DNA of 64,000 bases, taken from the NCBI RefSeq assembly GCF_002407205.1, contig NZ_CP023549.1, positions 796,521-860,520 on the forward strand, in the 5' to 3' direction. This document shows positions 45,361 to 54,781 of this stretch, piece after piece (position 1 is the stretch's first letter; each line of letters begins with the position of its first letter). A program made the position numbers and the translations under genes. Source of the DNA: Rhodobacter sp. CZR27 (GTDB lineage: Bacteria; Pseudomonadota; Alphaproteobacteria; Rhodobacterales; Rhodobacteraceae). The notes under the pieces are model-generated. The model did not search any database and was not told the origin of the DNA. It was given only the letters and a program-made list of their open reading frames with translations.

Positions 45361-45728
45361 ATGAGCGGTGAAGCCCGGTCCGGCGCCCTTGCGCTTTGGC
45401 TTCTGGTCGGCTGGGGTCTCCTCTGCACAGCCTGGAACCTTTACGGCGCCGTGCAGATTGCCAACGACCGGCCCTTGGGCCGACCGCAACCTATGCCGGG
45501 GCCGGACTTGCTCTGGCCCTGACGCTCTTGTTCCTTGTATCCTCTCACCGCTGGCCGTTGGTCTACAAGCTGTTGGCCGCCTTCGCGGCTGTGGTGGCCG
45601 GGTTTGCGGTCTGGAATGCCTTCGCCCTAGATCAGGCAAACTGGAATCTTCAGTTCTGGCGGTGGGCTGGCGCTGCGTTGAATGCAGCTGGAATCCTTGG
45701 AGCAGTCTTGGCCATCGTCGGCAGGTGA
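45361..45728 (+). pseudogene. Small four-helix membrane protein, frameshifted
   Basis: The first frame (ATG 45361) encodes ALALWLLVGWGLLCTAWNLY and IANDRPLG, then runs out of sense. Near 45480 the next frame continues as LGPTATYAGAGLALALTLLF, PLVYKLLAAFAAVVAGFAVW and AGAALNAAGILGAVLAIVGR to 45728. Joined, it would be about 121 residues with four transmembrane helices. One base in the GGCCCTTGGGCC stretch explains the shift. It follows the amidohydrolase gene directly and probably belongs to its operon. Confidence 0.65.
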
Positions 45729-45763
45729 GACGTCGACGAACTCAGCAGACCTTGCGGAGGGCA

Positions 45764-46477
45764 TTACGACCCGTGCTTGTCAGGATACCCCTCAAAGGCA
45801 ATCCTTCGCAGTGTGGCTGCATCCTTGATGTCCACATACCTGTATCCAAGACCTACCGCGCCGCTCTTGGTCAACCTGGAAAGTTCGCGATTGACCACAT
45901 CTCGTGTCAGGTTCGAGAGCTCGCCGATCTGATCCTGTGTTGCGAAGATACGGCGTGGTCCCCCGTCACCACCATTGTCTTCCGGAGGCATCGCACGAAG
46001 CAAAGCCGTCGCCACTCTGCGATGGGATGACGCGACCTTGAGGTCGGCGATTATCTCGAGTGCGACGTCAACACCGTACTCTGACATTGCCGATAGCGCT
46101 CGCATGTTCTCGATGGACGCATGAGCCGTCTGGTTCAGCGTCGCAAGTGGGAGGTGCATCAGAACGCTTGGCTCCATGATCCGGAAGGACATGCTTCTGG
46201 GCCTGCCGCGGATGAAAGGCCCGTACCCGAACCACGCACCAGTCCGCAGGATGCGGGCCAACTTCTCGCCTTCAATCTCTTGCGGTACGTAGGCGCCGAC
46301 CCCGCCGGAAATGACGCCGTAGATTCCCCCTCCCTCGTCGCCGGCAGTCAGGATTTCCTCTCCGGTCGCGATCTCGACCAGCCGCGCGCGTTGCAGGATC
46401 ACTGACTGGAAGGTTTTCGGGCGGTCAGCCAACCAACCGACGCTGAGGATGCATCGCTCTGCAACGGTACGATCCAT
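45764..46477 (-). CDS. Crp/Fnr-family transcriptional regulator (237 aa)
   Basis: A cyclic-nucleotide-binding-fold regulator. The N-terminal beta roll (GEEILTAGDEGGGIYGVISG, then GAWFGYGPFIRGRPRSMSF) is followed by the long dimer helix and a winged helix-turn-helix with FATQDQIGELSNLTRDVVNR as recognition region. No Fnr-type N-terminal cysteines are present, so it is not an oxygen-sensing Fnr, and the effector is unknown. It is convergent with the amidohydrolase/membrane-protein genes and may regulate them; no operator is evident. Confidence 0.85.
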   Translation of the reverse strand: MDRTVAERCILSVGWLADRPKTFQSVILQRARLVEIATGEEILTAGDEGGGIYGVISGGVGAYVPQEIEGEKLARILRTGAWFGYGPFIRGRPRSMSFRIMEPSVLMHLPLATLNQTAHASIENMRALSAMSEYGVDVALEIIADLKVASSHRRVATALLRAMPPEDNGGDGGPRRIFATQDQIGELSNLTRDVVNRELSRLTKSGAVGLGYRYVDIKDAATLRRIAFEGYPDKHGS

Positions 46478-46559
46478 GTTTCGTCCCCATCACACCTGCA
46501 AATGTGTCGGCGAGTGTTGCTGTTCATTTGGTGACTTGTCCACTTCGCTGCGGGTTTGA

Positions 46560-46880
46560 TCAATTTCGCAGCCTTCCAGACGCGGTTCTGGACGAACTGA
46601 TCGCCTTCGGATGGATCGATAGGTTGCCGGAAAAGGGGGGCCGGGCGGACGATGCAGCTCATCTCGTCGCGCAGGCAGCAGGCCTGGGCGAAAAGCTACA
46701 AGCGAAGGGCAGAACGGCTGGAGGCCGAGGGGTAGATGCATCCTACAGGTCGCGGGCGCCGCGGCGGCAAAGTTGGCTGGTCGACGGGATGAAACGGCAG
46801 AGGTGGATGCGGTAGTCGTGCCGCAGGATCTGGCCGCGGCGCTCGCGGTTGATCCGGTGGAAACAGCTTCTGTTACGCCG
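46560..46880 (+). pseudogene. Decayed YdeI/OmpD-associated family gene
   Basis: Three pieces in different frames reconstruct a YdeI-like protein: VLDELIAFGWIDRLPEKG, then TMQLISSRRQQAWAKSYKRR with AERLEAEG, then ETAEVDAVVVPQDLAAALAV. The order and spacing match the family. Two or more frameshifts plus truncation by the IS5 end at 46886 leave it dead. Confidence 0.6.
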
Positions 46881-46885
46881 CGCGG

Positions 46886-47154
46886 CGTTGTTGCAGAAAT
46901 CTGGCTGGAGGCGTGAGTGCCCCTTTCCCGCTGACGTCGGGCGCGGACAATCTCGGCGGCGCCGAGAGCATTGAAGCGGTTGATGAGAGCGACGCGGATA
47001 TGGATCTCGGCAGTCTGGCGGTCGGGGGGTGAGCCATTGGAACGCCATTGGTCCGAGAGACAGCGGCGAACGCCATGATGCGTTCGCCGAAGGCCTTGAG
47101 GCTCCGCATCTTCGCCTTGATGCGGCTACGGGTGTGGTAGCCCGTCCATCGCTT
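46886..47154 (-). pseudogene. IS5-type transposase C-terminal remnant (copy a)
   Basis: Encodes the C-terminal GYHTRSRIKAKMRSLKAFGE and a frameshifted tail, ending at a terminal repeat GGCGTTGTTGCAGAAA (46886 onward). It lacks the 36-bp palindromic insertion seen at the same site in copy c, which makes it a useful reference. Confidence 0.7.
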
Positions 47155-47424
47155 GGCATTGTTGCAGAACTTCCGCCCGGAAGGATTCACGTCACGGCTC
47201 CATGGCGTTAGACGGGTAGCATGACGAAGCCTGCACGCCCCCCCCATCGCACGACGAACTGGTCCACCTACAACCAGGCGCTCCGGAGGCGCGGGTCGCT
47301 GCTGATCTGGCTGGACAGGGAGATGGCCTGGCTCGCGCCACCTGAGGGCAGGCCTGGGCGGCCGCCGCTGTTCTCGGATGCGGCGATCCAGTTCTGCCTG
47401 TCGATCAAGGGTGAAGGGCGCCCG

Positions 47425-47449
47425 GAAAACGGTCCTGAGGACCGTTTTC
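47425..47449. repeat. Palindromic insertion 1 (in IS5 copy b)
   Basis: 11-bp perfect arms GAAAACGGTCC and GGACCGTTTTC around loop TGA, inside a segment of about 58 extra bases. Copy c at the same site (50419-50460) reads straight through CLSIKVLFRL, so this is an insertion. It shifts the reading frame. Confidence 0.8.
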
Positions 47450-47703
47450 AGCCCTGAACGGGCGGAGCCCTGGTTCCGGCTGCCGCTGAGGCAGACCGCC
47501 GGGATGGTGGCCAGCCTCCTGCGCCTGGCCGGGCTGGATTGGCCGGTTCCGGACTATTCCACCCTCTGCCGGCGGCAGACGTCCTTGGCTGTCCACATCC
47601 CGTACCGCTGCGCCGCCGGCCCGCTGAACCTGCTGGTCGACAGCACCGGGATCAAGTTCCTTGGGTGAGGCAGGACCGTGGCGCCAGTGATGAGGGGCAA
47701 TCG

Positions 47704-47726
47704 GGAACGATCCAGTGGATCGTTCC
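47704..47726. repeat. Palindromic insertion 2 (in IS5 copy b)
   Basis: 10-bp arms GGAACGATCC and GGATCGTTCC around AGT, with outer short complementary segments (GGGGC with GCCCC, GGCAGG with CCTGCC), suggesting a larger folded element of roughly 80 bases. It introduces a TGA right after GIKFLG. Confidence 0.75.
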
Positions 47727-48360
47727 AGCCCCGAATGCGTAAGCCTGCCGAACGGGAATGGCAGGTCCGCAAGCATGGGGCGCAGGGCCGGCGCCAATGG
47801 CGCAAGGTGCATCTGGCCATGGATGGGACCACGTCCGACATCCGCGCCGTCGAATTCACCCCCAGCCGCGACGGCGACAGCCCTGTCCTGCCCGAGCTGC
47901 TGGACCAGATCCCCGAGGATGAGGAGATCGGCACCGTGACCGGCGACGGCGCCTATGACACGCGACGCTGCCACACGGCCATCGTCGAGCGCCGCGCCAC
48001 AGCCGTCATACTGATCCGCAGGAACGGCCGACCATGGAAGGAGGACGGCCCCGCCGCCCGGGCCGGAAACGAGACCCTGCGCGCCACCCGTCACTACGGC
48101 AGGGCATTCTGGAAGCGATGGGGCGTTGTTGCAGAAAGCCGCCTTGAGGCGTGACTTCCCTTTTCCCCCCGGGACGTCAGGCGACGCGGACGATCTCGGC
48201 GGTGCCGAGGGCGTTGAAGCGGTTCATGAGAGCGACGCGGATGTGGATCTCGGCGGTCTGACGGTCGGGGGTGAGCCATTGGAACGCCATTGGTCCGAGA
48301 GACAGTGGCGAACGCCATGATGCGTTCACCTAAGGCCTTGAGCCGAGCCGGTGAGCGCCA

Positions 48361-48378
48361 CCGGTTCGAGCGAACCGG
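48361..48378. repeat. Palindromic insertion 3 (in IS5 copy c only)
   Basis: 8-bp arms CCGGTTCG and CGAACCGG around AG, inside 42 bases that replace 6 bases of the reference, a net in-frame gain of 12 codons between EAKM and LKALGERIMAF. Copies a (46886-47154) and d (56160-56447) have only two residues there. Confidence 0.75.
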
Positions 48379-48818
48379 CGAGGGCATCTTCGCCTCGATC
48401 CGGCTGCGGGCGTGGTAGCCCGTCCATCGCTTCCAGAACGCCCGGCCATAGTGACGGGTGGCGCGCAGGGTCTCGTTTCCGGCCCGGGCGGCGGGGCCAT
48501 CTTCCTTCCATGGTCGGCCGTTCCTGCGGATCGGTATGACGGCTGTGGCGCGGCGCTCGACGATGGCCGTGTGGCAGCGTCGCGTGTCATAGGCGCCGTC
48601 GCCGGTCACGGTGCCGATCTCCTCATCCTCGGGGATCTGGTCCGGCAGCTCGGGCAGGACAGGGCTGTCGCCGTCGCGGCTGGGGGTGAATTCGACGGCG
48701 CGGATGTCGGACGTGGTCCCATCCATGGCCAGATGCACCTTGCGCCATTGGCGCCGGCCCTGCGCCCCATGCTTGCGGACCTGCCATTCCCGTTCGGCAG
48801 GCTTACGCATTCGGGGCT

Positions 48819-48841
48819 GGAACGATCCACTGGATCGTTCC
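48819..48841. repeat. Palindromic insertion 2, copy in IS5 copy c
   Basis: The same palindrome and flanks as at 47704-47726 in the inverted IS5 copy. It was therefore already present before the two copies separated. Confidence 0.8.
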
Positions 48842-49019
48842 CGATTGCCCCTCATCACTGGCGCCACGGTCCTGCCTCACCCAAGGAACTTGATCCCGGT
48901 GCTGTCGACCAGCAGGTTCAGCGGGCCGGCGGCGCAGCGATACGGAATCCGGACAGTCGAGCCCGGCCAGACGCAAGAGGCTGGCGACCATCCCGACGGT
49001 CTGCCTCAACGGCAGCCGG

Positions 49020-50418
49020 CTCGAGCTATGGCCGAAACTGGGTGATGGGGCCTGAGAAGGCGGCGTATCGTGGCGGGTGCTGAAGCCTGCCAGAACCTCC
49101 AGATGGAGCGATACGCCTGTGTCCGAAGATACCAACATCGTCCCCTTTCACCAGCCTGGTTCCGTCCTCGACCCGCTGACCGAGATCGCCCGCGAGGGCG
49201 CTCGGCGCATGCTCATGGCGGCGCTGAAGGCCGAAGCCGACAGCTTCGTTGCCGGCTTTGCCGAGGATCTCCTCCTCGACGGTCGTCGCCGTGTTGTGCG
49301 GCATGGCGCCGGTCCAGAGCGCGAGATCCAGACCGGGATCGGCCCGATCTCCGTCCAGCGACCCAAGGTCCGCGACCGCGCGGATGTGCCGGCCGATGCG
49401 AAGATCCGGTTCAGCTCGGCCATCCTGCCAAAGTGGGCGCGGCGGTCGAAGAGCCTCGACGCGCTGCTTCCGGCGCTCTACCTGCGTGGCCTCTCGACCG
49501 GGGACGTCCAGGACGCCTTGGCGGCGATCCTTGGCGCAGAGGCTCCGAACCTGTCGCCCGGGGTGATGTCGCGCCTCACGGCGGGCTGGCAGGACGACCT
49601 CGACCGCTGGCAGCGCCGCGACCTCTCGGCGCGCCGCTACGTCTATGTCTGGGCCGACGGCGTCTATCTTCAGGCCCGGATGGAGCCGCAGGCCGATTGC
49701 ATGCTGGTGATCCTGGGCGCTACACCGGAAGGAAAGAAGGAGCGGGTAGGCTTCCAGGTCGGCGTCCGCGAAAGCGCGCAGAGTTGGCGCGAACTGCTGG
49801 TCGATCTCAAGGTGCGCGGGCTGAAGGTGCCGCCCGAGCTGGCGGTCGGCGACGGGGCGCTGGGGTTCTGGAAGGCGCTGGACGAGATCTTCCCGGGCAC
49901 CCGCCATCAGAGGTGCTGGTCTCACAAGATCGCCAACGTCCTCGACACCTTCCCGAAGTCGATGCAGCCCGCCGTGACCTCGGACCTGCGCGAGATCCAC
50001 CATGCCGAGACCCGCGCCGCGGCGGCCGTGGCCATCGAGACCTTCGCGGAAAAATACGGCGTCAAATATCCTCGCAGCGTCACCTGCCTGACGAAGGACG
50101 CCGACGCCCTGCTGGCGTTCTACGACTTCTCGGCCGACCACTGGGACCACCTGCGGACGTCGAACCCCATCGAGAGCGTCTTCGCGACGGTCCGTCACCG
50201 GACGGTGCGGACGAAGGGCGCCCTCTCGCAGAAGACCGCGAAGCTCATGGTCTTCACGCTGGTCCAGGCGGCTGCGAAGACCTGGCGCAGGCTCAAGGGC
50301 GCCAACCACTTGCCTCGCGTCATCGAGGGCGTCACATTCACCGACGGCGTCGCCACGACCGGCGACACCGAGAGCCGCGCCGCTTGATCAGGGCCGTCAC
50401 CCAAAATCAGCCATAGCT
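49020..50418 (+). mobile_element. IS256-family insertion sequence inside IS5 copy c
   Basis: About 1.4 kb with related ends (GCTATGGCCGAAACTGGGTG left; GCTATGGCTGATTTTGGGTG right, read inward) and a CAGCCGG direct repeat on both sides. It split the IS5 transposase frame near its FRLPLRQT region. Confidence 0.8.
49119..50387 (+). CDS. IS256-family transposase (422 aa)
   Basis: An intact mutator-type DDE transposase. The first Asp is in YVYVWADGVYLQAR, the second in ELAVGDGALGFWKAL, followed by the family signature TRHQRCWSHKIANVLDTFPK and the Glu in LRTSNPIESVFATVRHRT. GTG 49119 is preferred because GGAG lies 10 bases upstream; GTG 49077 would add 14 residues. Size is normal and no insertion interrupts it, so this may be an active copy. 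Confidence 0.88.
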   Translation: MSEDTNIVPFHQPGSVLDPLTEIAREGARRMLMAALKAEADSFVAGFAEDLLLDGRRRVVRHGAGPEREIQTGIGPISVQRPKVRDRADVPADAKIRFSSAILPKWARRSKSLDALLPALYLRGLSTGDVQDALAAILGAEAPNLSPGVMSRLTAGWQDDLDRWQRRDLSARRYVYVWADGVYLQARMEPQADCMLVILGATPEGKKERVGFQVGVRESAQSWRELLVDLKVRGLKVPPELAVGDGALGFWKALDEIFPGTRHQRCWSHKIANVLDTFPKSMQPAVTSDLREIHHAETRAAAAVAIETFAEKYGVKYPRSVTCLTKDADALLAFYDFSADHWDHLRTSNPIESVFATVRHRTVRTKGALSQKTAKLMVFTLVQAAAKTWRRLKGANHLPRVIEGVTFTDGVATTGDTESRAA

Positions 50419-50470
50419 CAGCCGGAACAGGACCTTGATCGAGAGGCAGAACCGGATCGCATTCGTCGGC

Positions 50471-50493
50471 AAAACGGTTCCCCAGACCGTTTT
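50471..50493. repeat. Palindromic insertion 4 (IS5 copy c N-terminal scrap)
   Basis: Arms AAAACGGT and ACCGTTTT around TCCCCAG. The core matches insertion 1 except for one missing base. It abuts the remnant of the IS5 frame (FPTNAIRF-type segment). Confidence 0.65.
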
Positions 50494-50600
50494 CTGATCC
50501 TCCTCATTCCAAAAGCAGGTCACGTCCGTCAAGCTGGTGTAAATTCCCGGATGGCCTGAGGTCATGATCAGGCGGCTTTTGTGGTCATGCTCCACCGTTC

Positions 50601-50917
50601 ATGTCGAGCCGGGATCTGGTGCGCAGGGTCACGGCAGACTGTTCGGTCGAGGTGGACGGGAACGCCTATTCTGTCCCGTGGCGGCTGATCGGCGAGCGTG
50701 TCACAGTGACCGTGACCGGGGCGGAGCTGCGGGTCTTGCATGCTGGGCAGGAGGTGGCCCGCCATGCGGCTCGCGCGCCGGGCGGCACGGCCGCGTTGCC
50801 GACCCCGCGCATTTTGTCGGCATAGGCCGCCGGCGGACACCTGCGGTCCTGGAGGGATCACCAGCCCTGCTGCGGCCGCTGAGCGAGTATGACGGCGTGG
50901 CGAGAGGGGCCTGGTGA
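50601..50917 (+). pseudogene. istA: IS21-type IstA C-terminal remnant (copy 3)
   Basis: Encodes the end of an IS21 transposase of a different subgroup: CSVEVDGNAYSVPWRLIGER and LRVLHAGQEVARHA, then a frameshift to VDPAHFVGIG-type and LLRPLSEYDGVARGAW. The N-terminal 350 or so residues are missing. It overlaps the following istB remnant by 4 bases. Confidence 0.75.
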
Positions 50918-51022
50918 TGCCGCTCGACCTGCCAGACCATCTCGAGCGCATGCTGACCCGGCTGAAGCTGACCGCGATCCGCGACCAGCTCGACAGTCTG
51001 ATCGACGGTGAGGTGGATCAGG

Positions 51023-51043
51023 CGGCCTTCCAGTGGAAGGCCG
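51023..51043. repeat. Palindromic insertion 5 (in istB copy 3)
   Basis: 9-bp arms CGGCCTTCC and GGAAGGCCG around AGT, within codons reading AFQWKAVPPNGR that have no counterpart in ordinary IstB proteins at this position. Confidence 0.6.
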
Positions 51044-51699
51044 TCCCGCCGAACGGACGGCGCGAACTGACGATCCGCGAGGCATTGACCCTGTGTCTCG
51101 CGAGCGCGAGATCGCCCGCAAGGACCAGCGTCGGATCGAGATGAGCTTCGGCCTCGCCCGGTTCCCCTTCAGCCGGGACCTTGCCGGGTTCGACTTCGCG
51201 GCCCAGCCCTCGATCGACCGCGGCCAGATCCGCGATCTGGCCACCGGGCGCTTCGTCGCCAACGGCGAGGCGGTGTTGCTTCTCGGGCCACCCGGCGTGG
51301 GAAAGACCCACCTCGCCGTCGCCATCGGTCGCGAGGTGATCGTGGCAGGCTACACGGTGCTGTTCGTCCCGGCCACCACGCTGGTCGCCGCCTTGGCCAA
51401 GGCCCACGCCGAGGGACGGCTCGAGGAAAGGCTCGCCCACTTCGCCAAACCGAAGCTGCTGATCGTCGACGAGCTCGGGTATCTCCCGTTCGAACCTGAC
51501 GCCGCCCATCTGTTCTTCCAGCTGGTCAGCCGCCGATACGAACGTGGCGCCATGCTGATCACCTCGAACCGGGCCGTCTGGGAATGGGGAACGATCTTCG
51601 GCGATCCGGTGGTCGCCACCGCCATCCTCGACCGCATGCTCCACCACAGCCATGTCGTGACCATCCGCGGCGAGAGCTACCGACTGCACGAAAAGCGCC

Positions 51700-51727
51700 G
51701 GAGCGGCCTTCTGCAGAAGGCCGCTCC
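51700..51727. repeat. 28-bp perfect palindrome at istB 3' end
   Basis: GGAGCGGCCTTCTG and its exact complement meet without a loop. The arms share GCGGCCTTC with insertion 5. It could be another insertion or the transcription end of the IS21 remnant. Confidence 0.6.
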
Positions 51728-52458
51728 GCCGCACGAAACCACAAACGTCTAGCCAAGAACGATGGGGTCAGTTCTTCATGACGGGATGGAGTGAACCCCG
51801 CGGGCTGGACCACGGGGGCCGTCCAAGCTAAGCCGCCTTGCGGGCGAATAGGGTTTCGAATTCCTCGGGGGTTCGGTAGCCGAGGGCGGAGTGCAGTCGT
51901 TTCGAATTGTAGACCTGCTCGATGAACACGGGCAAGCGGGCAGCCACATCAGCGAAGGTCTCGTATCCGGCCCGATAGACCTCCTCGCCCTTCAGTGTCT
52001 TCATGAAGCTTTCCGCCTGCGCGTTGTTATAGGGGTTTCCGACGCTGCTCATGGAGCCACGCAGACCCGCGGCCTGAAGGGCATCACGGTAGGTTTGAGA
52101 CCCGTATTGGCAGCCCCTGTCCGTATGGTGGAGGCAGCCTTCGGGAGGGTTTCGGTTGGCCACGGCTGAGTGCAGGGCCGCAAGTGCCAGGGGCGTGTCG
52201 AGACGCCGCGACAGCGCATAGCAGATGACCTTGCGACTGCAGGCATCCAAGACGACCGCCAGGTAGCAGAATCCGGTCACGTGTTGAGCGACAACCACCT
52301 TGGCCGGTGCCGACAGCCACCTTGGCCGGTGGGGCTGAACGGAAGACGGGCATGCCGGTCTGGAGGGCAGCCCCACCGGCCTGAGTGATTTCGGGGAAGG
52401 TGCTGGTCGCTGCGGGTTGGTAAGCCGGGTTCCTCTGCCGTCAAACGGAGGATCCGGG

Positions 52459-53969
52459 TTGGCCTACAAACCCATCACCGACCAGCAATTGAGATTATAC
52501 ATGTCCGACCTCCAGAAGCACAGTCAGCGCACGTCGGCCGCCCGCGCCGGGTTCAGCGAGCGCACAGCGCGACGGTTCAAGGCCGATCCGACGCTGCCCT
52601 CGAACCGCAAGATCGTTCACGGCCGCACGGTGACCGATCCTCTCGAAGGTTATTGGGAGGGCGACATCCTTCCCTTGCTGGAGAGGGACAGCGCCTTGCA
52701 GGCTATCACCCTGCTGCGCCACCTCCAGGGCCTGCACCCGCTGGCCTTCCCCGATGATAGGATCCGGCGCATCCTGGAGCGGCGGGTGCGACAGTGGCGG
52801 GCGCTGAACGGACCCGAGCGCGACATCATCTTCCGCCAGACGCCGGAACCTGGCCGCATGGCCCAGTCCGACTTCACACATGCCGAGGAACTGGAGGTGA
52901 CGATCGCGGGCCAGCCGTTCCCCCATCTGCTCTACCACTTCGTCATGGTCTACAGCCGCTGGGAGCATGTCGCCGTGGTTCTCGGCGGGGAGAGCTTCAC
53001 CGCTCTGGCCGAGAACCTGCGAGCCGGGCACTCTGGTCGCTCGGCGGGGCGCCGAAGGAGCACCGCACCGACAGCCTCTCGGCCGCTTTCCGCAACCTGA
53101 CCGCCGACCAGCGCGAGGACATCACCAAGCGCTACGATGCCTTCGTCGGCCATTACGGCATGGACGCCAGCCGCAACAACCGCGGCGAGGCTCACGAGAA
53201 CGGCTCGGTGGAATCTCAGAACCGGCATCTGAAGAAGGCCATCGAACAGGCGCTGATCCTGCGCGGCAGCCGCGACTTCGCCTGCATCGAGGACTACCGG
53301 CGCTTCATCGACATGTCGGTGGCACGGCGCAACCGGCAGCGGGCGGCCGCCATTCAGGCGGAACAGGCGCATCTGAAGCCCCTGCCGCCCCGGCGCACCA
53401 CTGACTTCACCGAGACCGTGGTTCCGGTCACCCGCACCAGCGGCTTCCTGGTCAAGAGCATCTTCTACAGCGCGCCGTCGCAGCTGATCGGACAGCGTTT
53501 GCGGGTCCACCTCTACGACGATCGCCTCGAGGCCTTTCTCGGCAGCTCCCTGGTCGTCAGCCACACAAGGGCGCGTGGCCGCGGCGACGGCCATCGCGTG
53601 CATGTCATCAACTACCACCACGTCATCCATGCCCTGCGGCGCAAACCGCAAGCCCTGTGGAACTCGATCTACCGCGACAGCCTGTTCCCGCGGACCGAAT
53701 ACGCCGCAGCCTGGAAGGTGCTGCAGCGCGATCTGCCCCGTCGCGACGCCTGCCGCCGGATGGTCGACCTGCTGTTCATCGCCCACGACCAGACCTGCGA
53801 GGCGGAGCTGGCGCATCTCCTGGCAGACGATCTTGCCGCCGGCCGGGTGCCGGATCCTGACCCGCTGAGGCTCCGCCTGAGTCCGAAGCAAACGGCGCTG
53901 CCGAGGGATGTTGCCGTCGCCCATCCCTCGCTCGACAGCTTCGATGCCCTTCTGGGAGCCTGCGCATGA
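52459..53969 (+). pseudogene. istA: IS21 transposase IstA, frameshifted (copy 2)
   Basis: TTG 52459 with GGAGG 8 bases upstream starts the first frame (SQRTSAARAGFSERTARRFK, DFTHAEELEVTIAGQPF). It breaks near 53030, where AENLRAG should join LWSLGGAPKEHRTDS but does so only in the next frame. The rest, with HENGSVESQNRHLKKAIEQA and the C-terminal beta domain, is intact to 53969. A single indel therefore inactivates it unless frameshifting or sequence error is involved. Confidence 0.8.
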
Positions 53970-54781
53970 CCTCCCGCGAGATCGACATCCACACGCTGCC
54001 AGGCATGCTGACCACGCTGCGCCTGCCGAGCTTCCACAAACTCTGGGCCGAGACCGCCACCCGCGCCGATACCGAAGGCTGGCCGGCGGCCCGCTTTCTG
54101 GCCGTCCTCGCGGAATACGAGCTGGCCGAGCGCGACATGCGCCGCATCCGGCGTCACCTGAACGAGGCACAGCTTCCAGCCGGCAAGACGCTGGCGACCT
54201 TTGACTTCAAGGCGCTGCCGACCCTGCCGCGCGCCCGGGTCGAGGCTCTCGCGGCCGGCGACTGGCTGGAGGGCGGCGGCAACCTGATCGCCATCGGCAA
54301 TTCCGGCACGGGCAAGACGCACGTCCTCTGCGCGATCGGCCATGCCCTGATCGAGACGGGACACCGCGTCTTCTACACCCGCACCAGCGATCTGGTGCAG
54401 CGACTTCAAGCCGCCCGCCGCGATCTGGTCCTCGAAGCCGCGCTGGCCAAGCTCGACAAGTTCGACCTGATCATTCTCGACCACATCACCTACGCTCACA
54501 AGGATCAAGCCGAGACAGGTGCCCTCTTCGAGCTGATCGCCCGGCGCTACGAATACCGCAGCATCGCCATCGCCGCCAACCAGCCCTTCAGCGGCTGGGA
54601 CCAGATCTTCCCAGATAAAGCCATGACGGTCGCCGCCATCGACCGCCTCGTCCACCACGGGGCCATCCTGGAGATGAACGCCGAAAGCTTCCGCCAGCGC
54701 GCAGCCGCCTCCACTAAGGAGACCCTAAGCAGACCGCCAGCGACAACCCTCACCGACAACCAAAGCAATGGAGAAAGCTGA
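53966..54781 (+). CDS. istB: IS21 helper ATPase IstB (copy 2, 271 aa)
   Basis: Complete in length with Walker A AIGNSGTGKTHVLCAIG. Walker B reads LIILDHITYAHKD: the second acidic residue, Asp in copy 1 (LIILDDITYA), is His here, which should impair ATP hydrolysis. The sensor and C-terminal regions are normal (SIAIAANQPFSGWDQIF). Coupled to istA by a 4-base overlap. Confidence 0.85.
   Translation: MTSREIDIHTLPGMLTTLRLPSFHKLWAETATRADTEGWPAARFLAVLAEYELAERDMRRIRRHLNEAQLPAGKTLATFDFKALPTLPRARVEALAAGDWLEGGGNLIAIGNSGTGKTHVLCAIGHALIETGHRVFYTRTSDLVQRLQAARRDLVLEAALAKLDKFDLIILDHITYAHKDQAETGALFELIARRYEYRSIAIAANQPFSGWDQIFPDKAMTVAAIDRLVHHGAILEMNAESFRQRAAASTKETLSRPPATTLTDNQSNGES

Larger units (their letters stand above)
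47155..48120 (+). mobile_element. IS5-type element, copy b, disrupted
   Basis: Left terminal repeat GGCATTGTTGCAGAA at 47155. The transposase starts at ATG 47221 (HRTTNWSTYNQALRRRGSLL) and is broken twice. A net +58-base palindromic insertion after CLSIK (47412-47475) shifts the frame, and a second insertion after GIKFLG (about 47666-47750) adds a stop. Catalytic Asp residues (LVDSTGIKF, VTGDGAYDTRRCH) remain recognisable. The 3' end is lost at 48120, where copy c begins in opposite orientation. Confidence 0.75.
48121..50470 (-). mobile_element. IS5-type element, copy c, interrupted by IS256
   Basis: A minus-strand relative of copy b. The terminal repeat GGCGTTGTTGCAGAAA begins at 48122. The C-terminal two thirds of its transposase (48125-48867) are nearly identical to copy b, forming a large inverted repeat with it. 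It carries the shared insertion near 48830 plus its own 36-bp palindromic insertion near 48361, has an internal deletion near 48950, and is split by IS256 (49020-50418). The N-terminal scrap FCLSIKVLFRL lies at 50419-50460. Confidence 0.7.
50914..51752 (+). pseudogene. istB: IS21-type IstB, disrupted (copy 3)
   Basis: The first frame (50914-51144) starts LPDHLERMLTRLKLTAIRDQ. A shift near 51095 moves to the second frame, which holds Walker A LLLGPPGVGKTHLAVAIG, Walker B LLIVDELGYLPFE and the LITSNRAVWEWGTIF sensor. A palindrome-bearing insertion at 51023-51043 lengthens the loop after LDSLID, and another palindrome lies near the 3' end. The ATPase core is complete but detached from its start. 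Confidence 0.75.
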
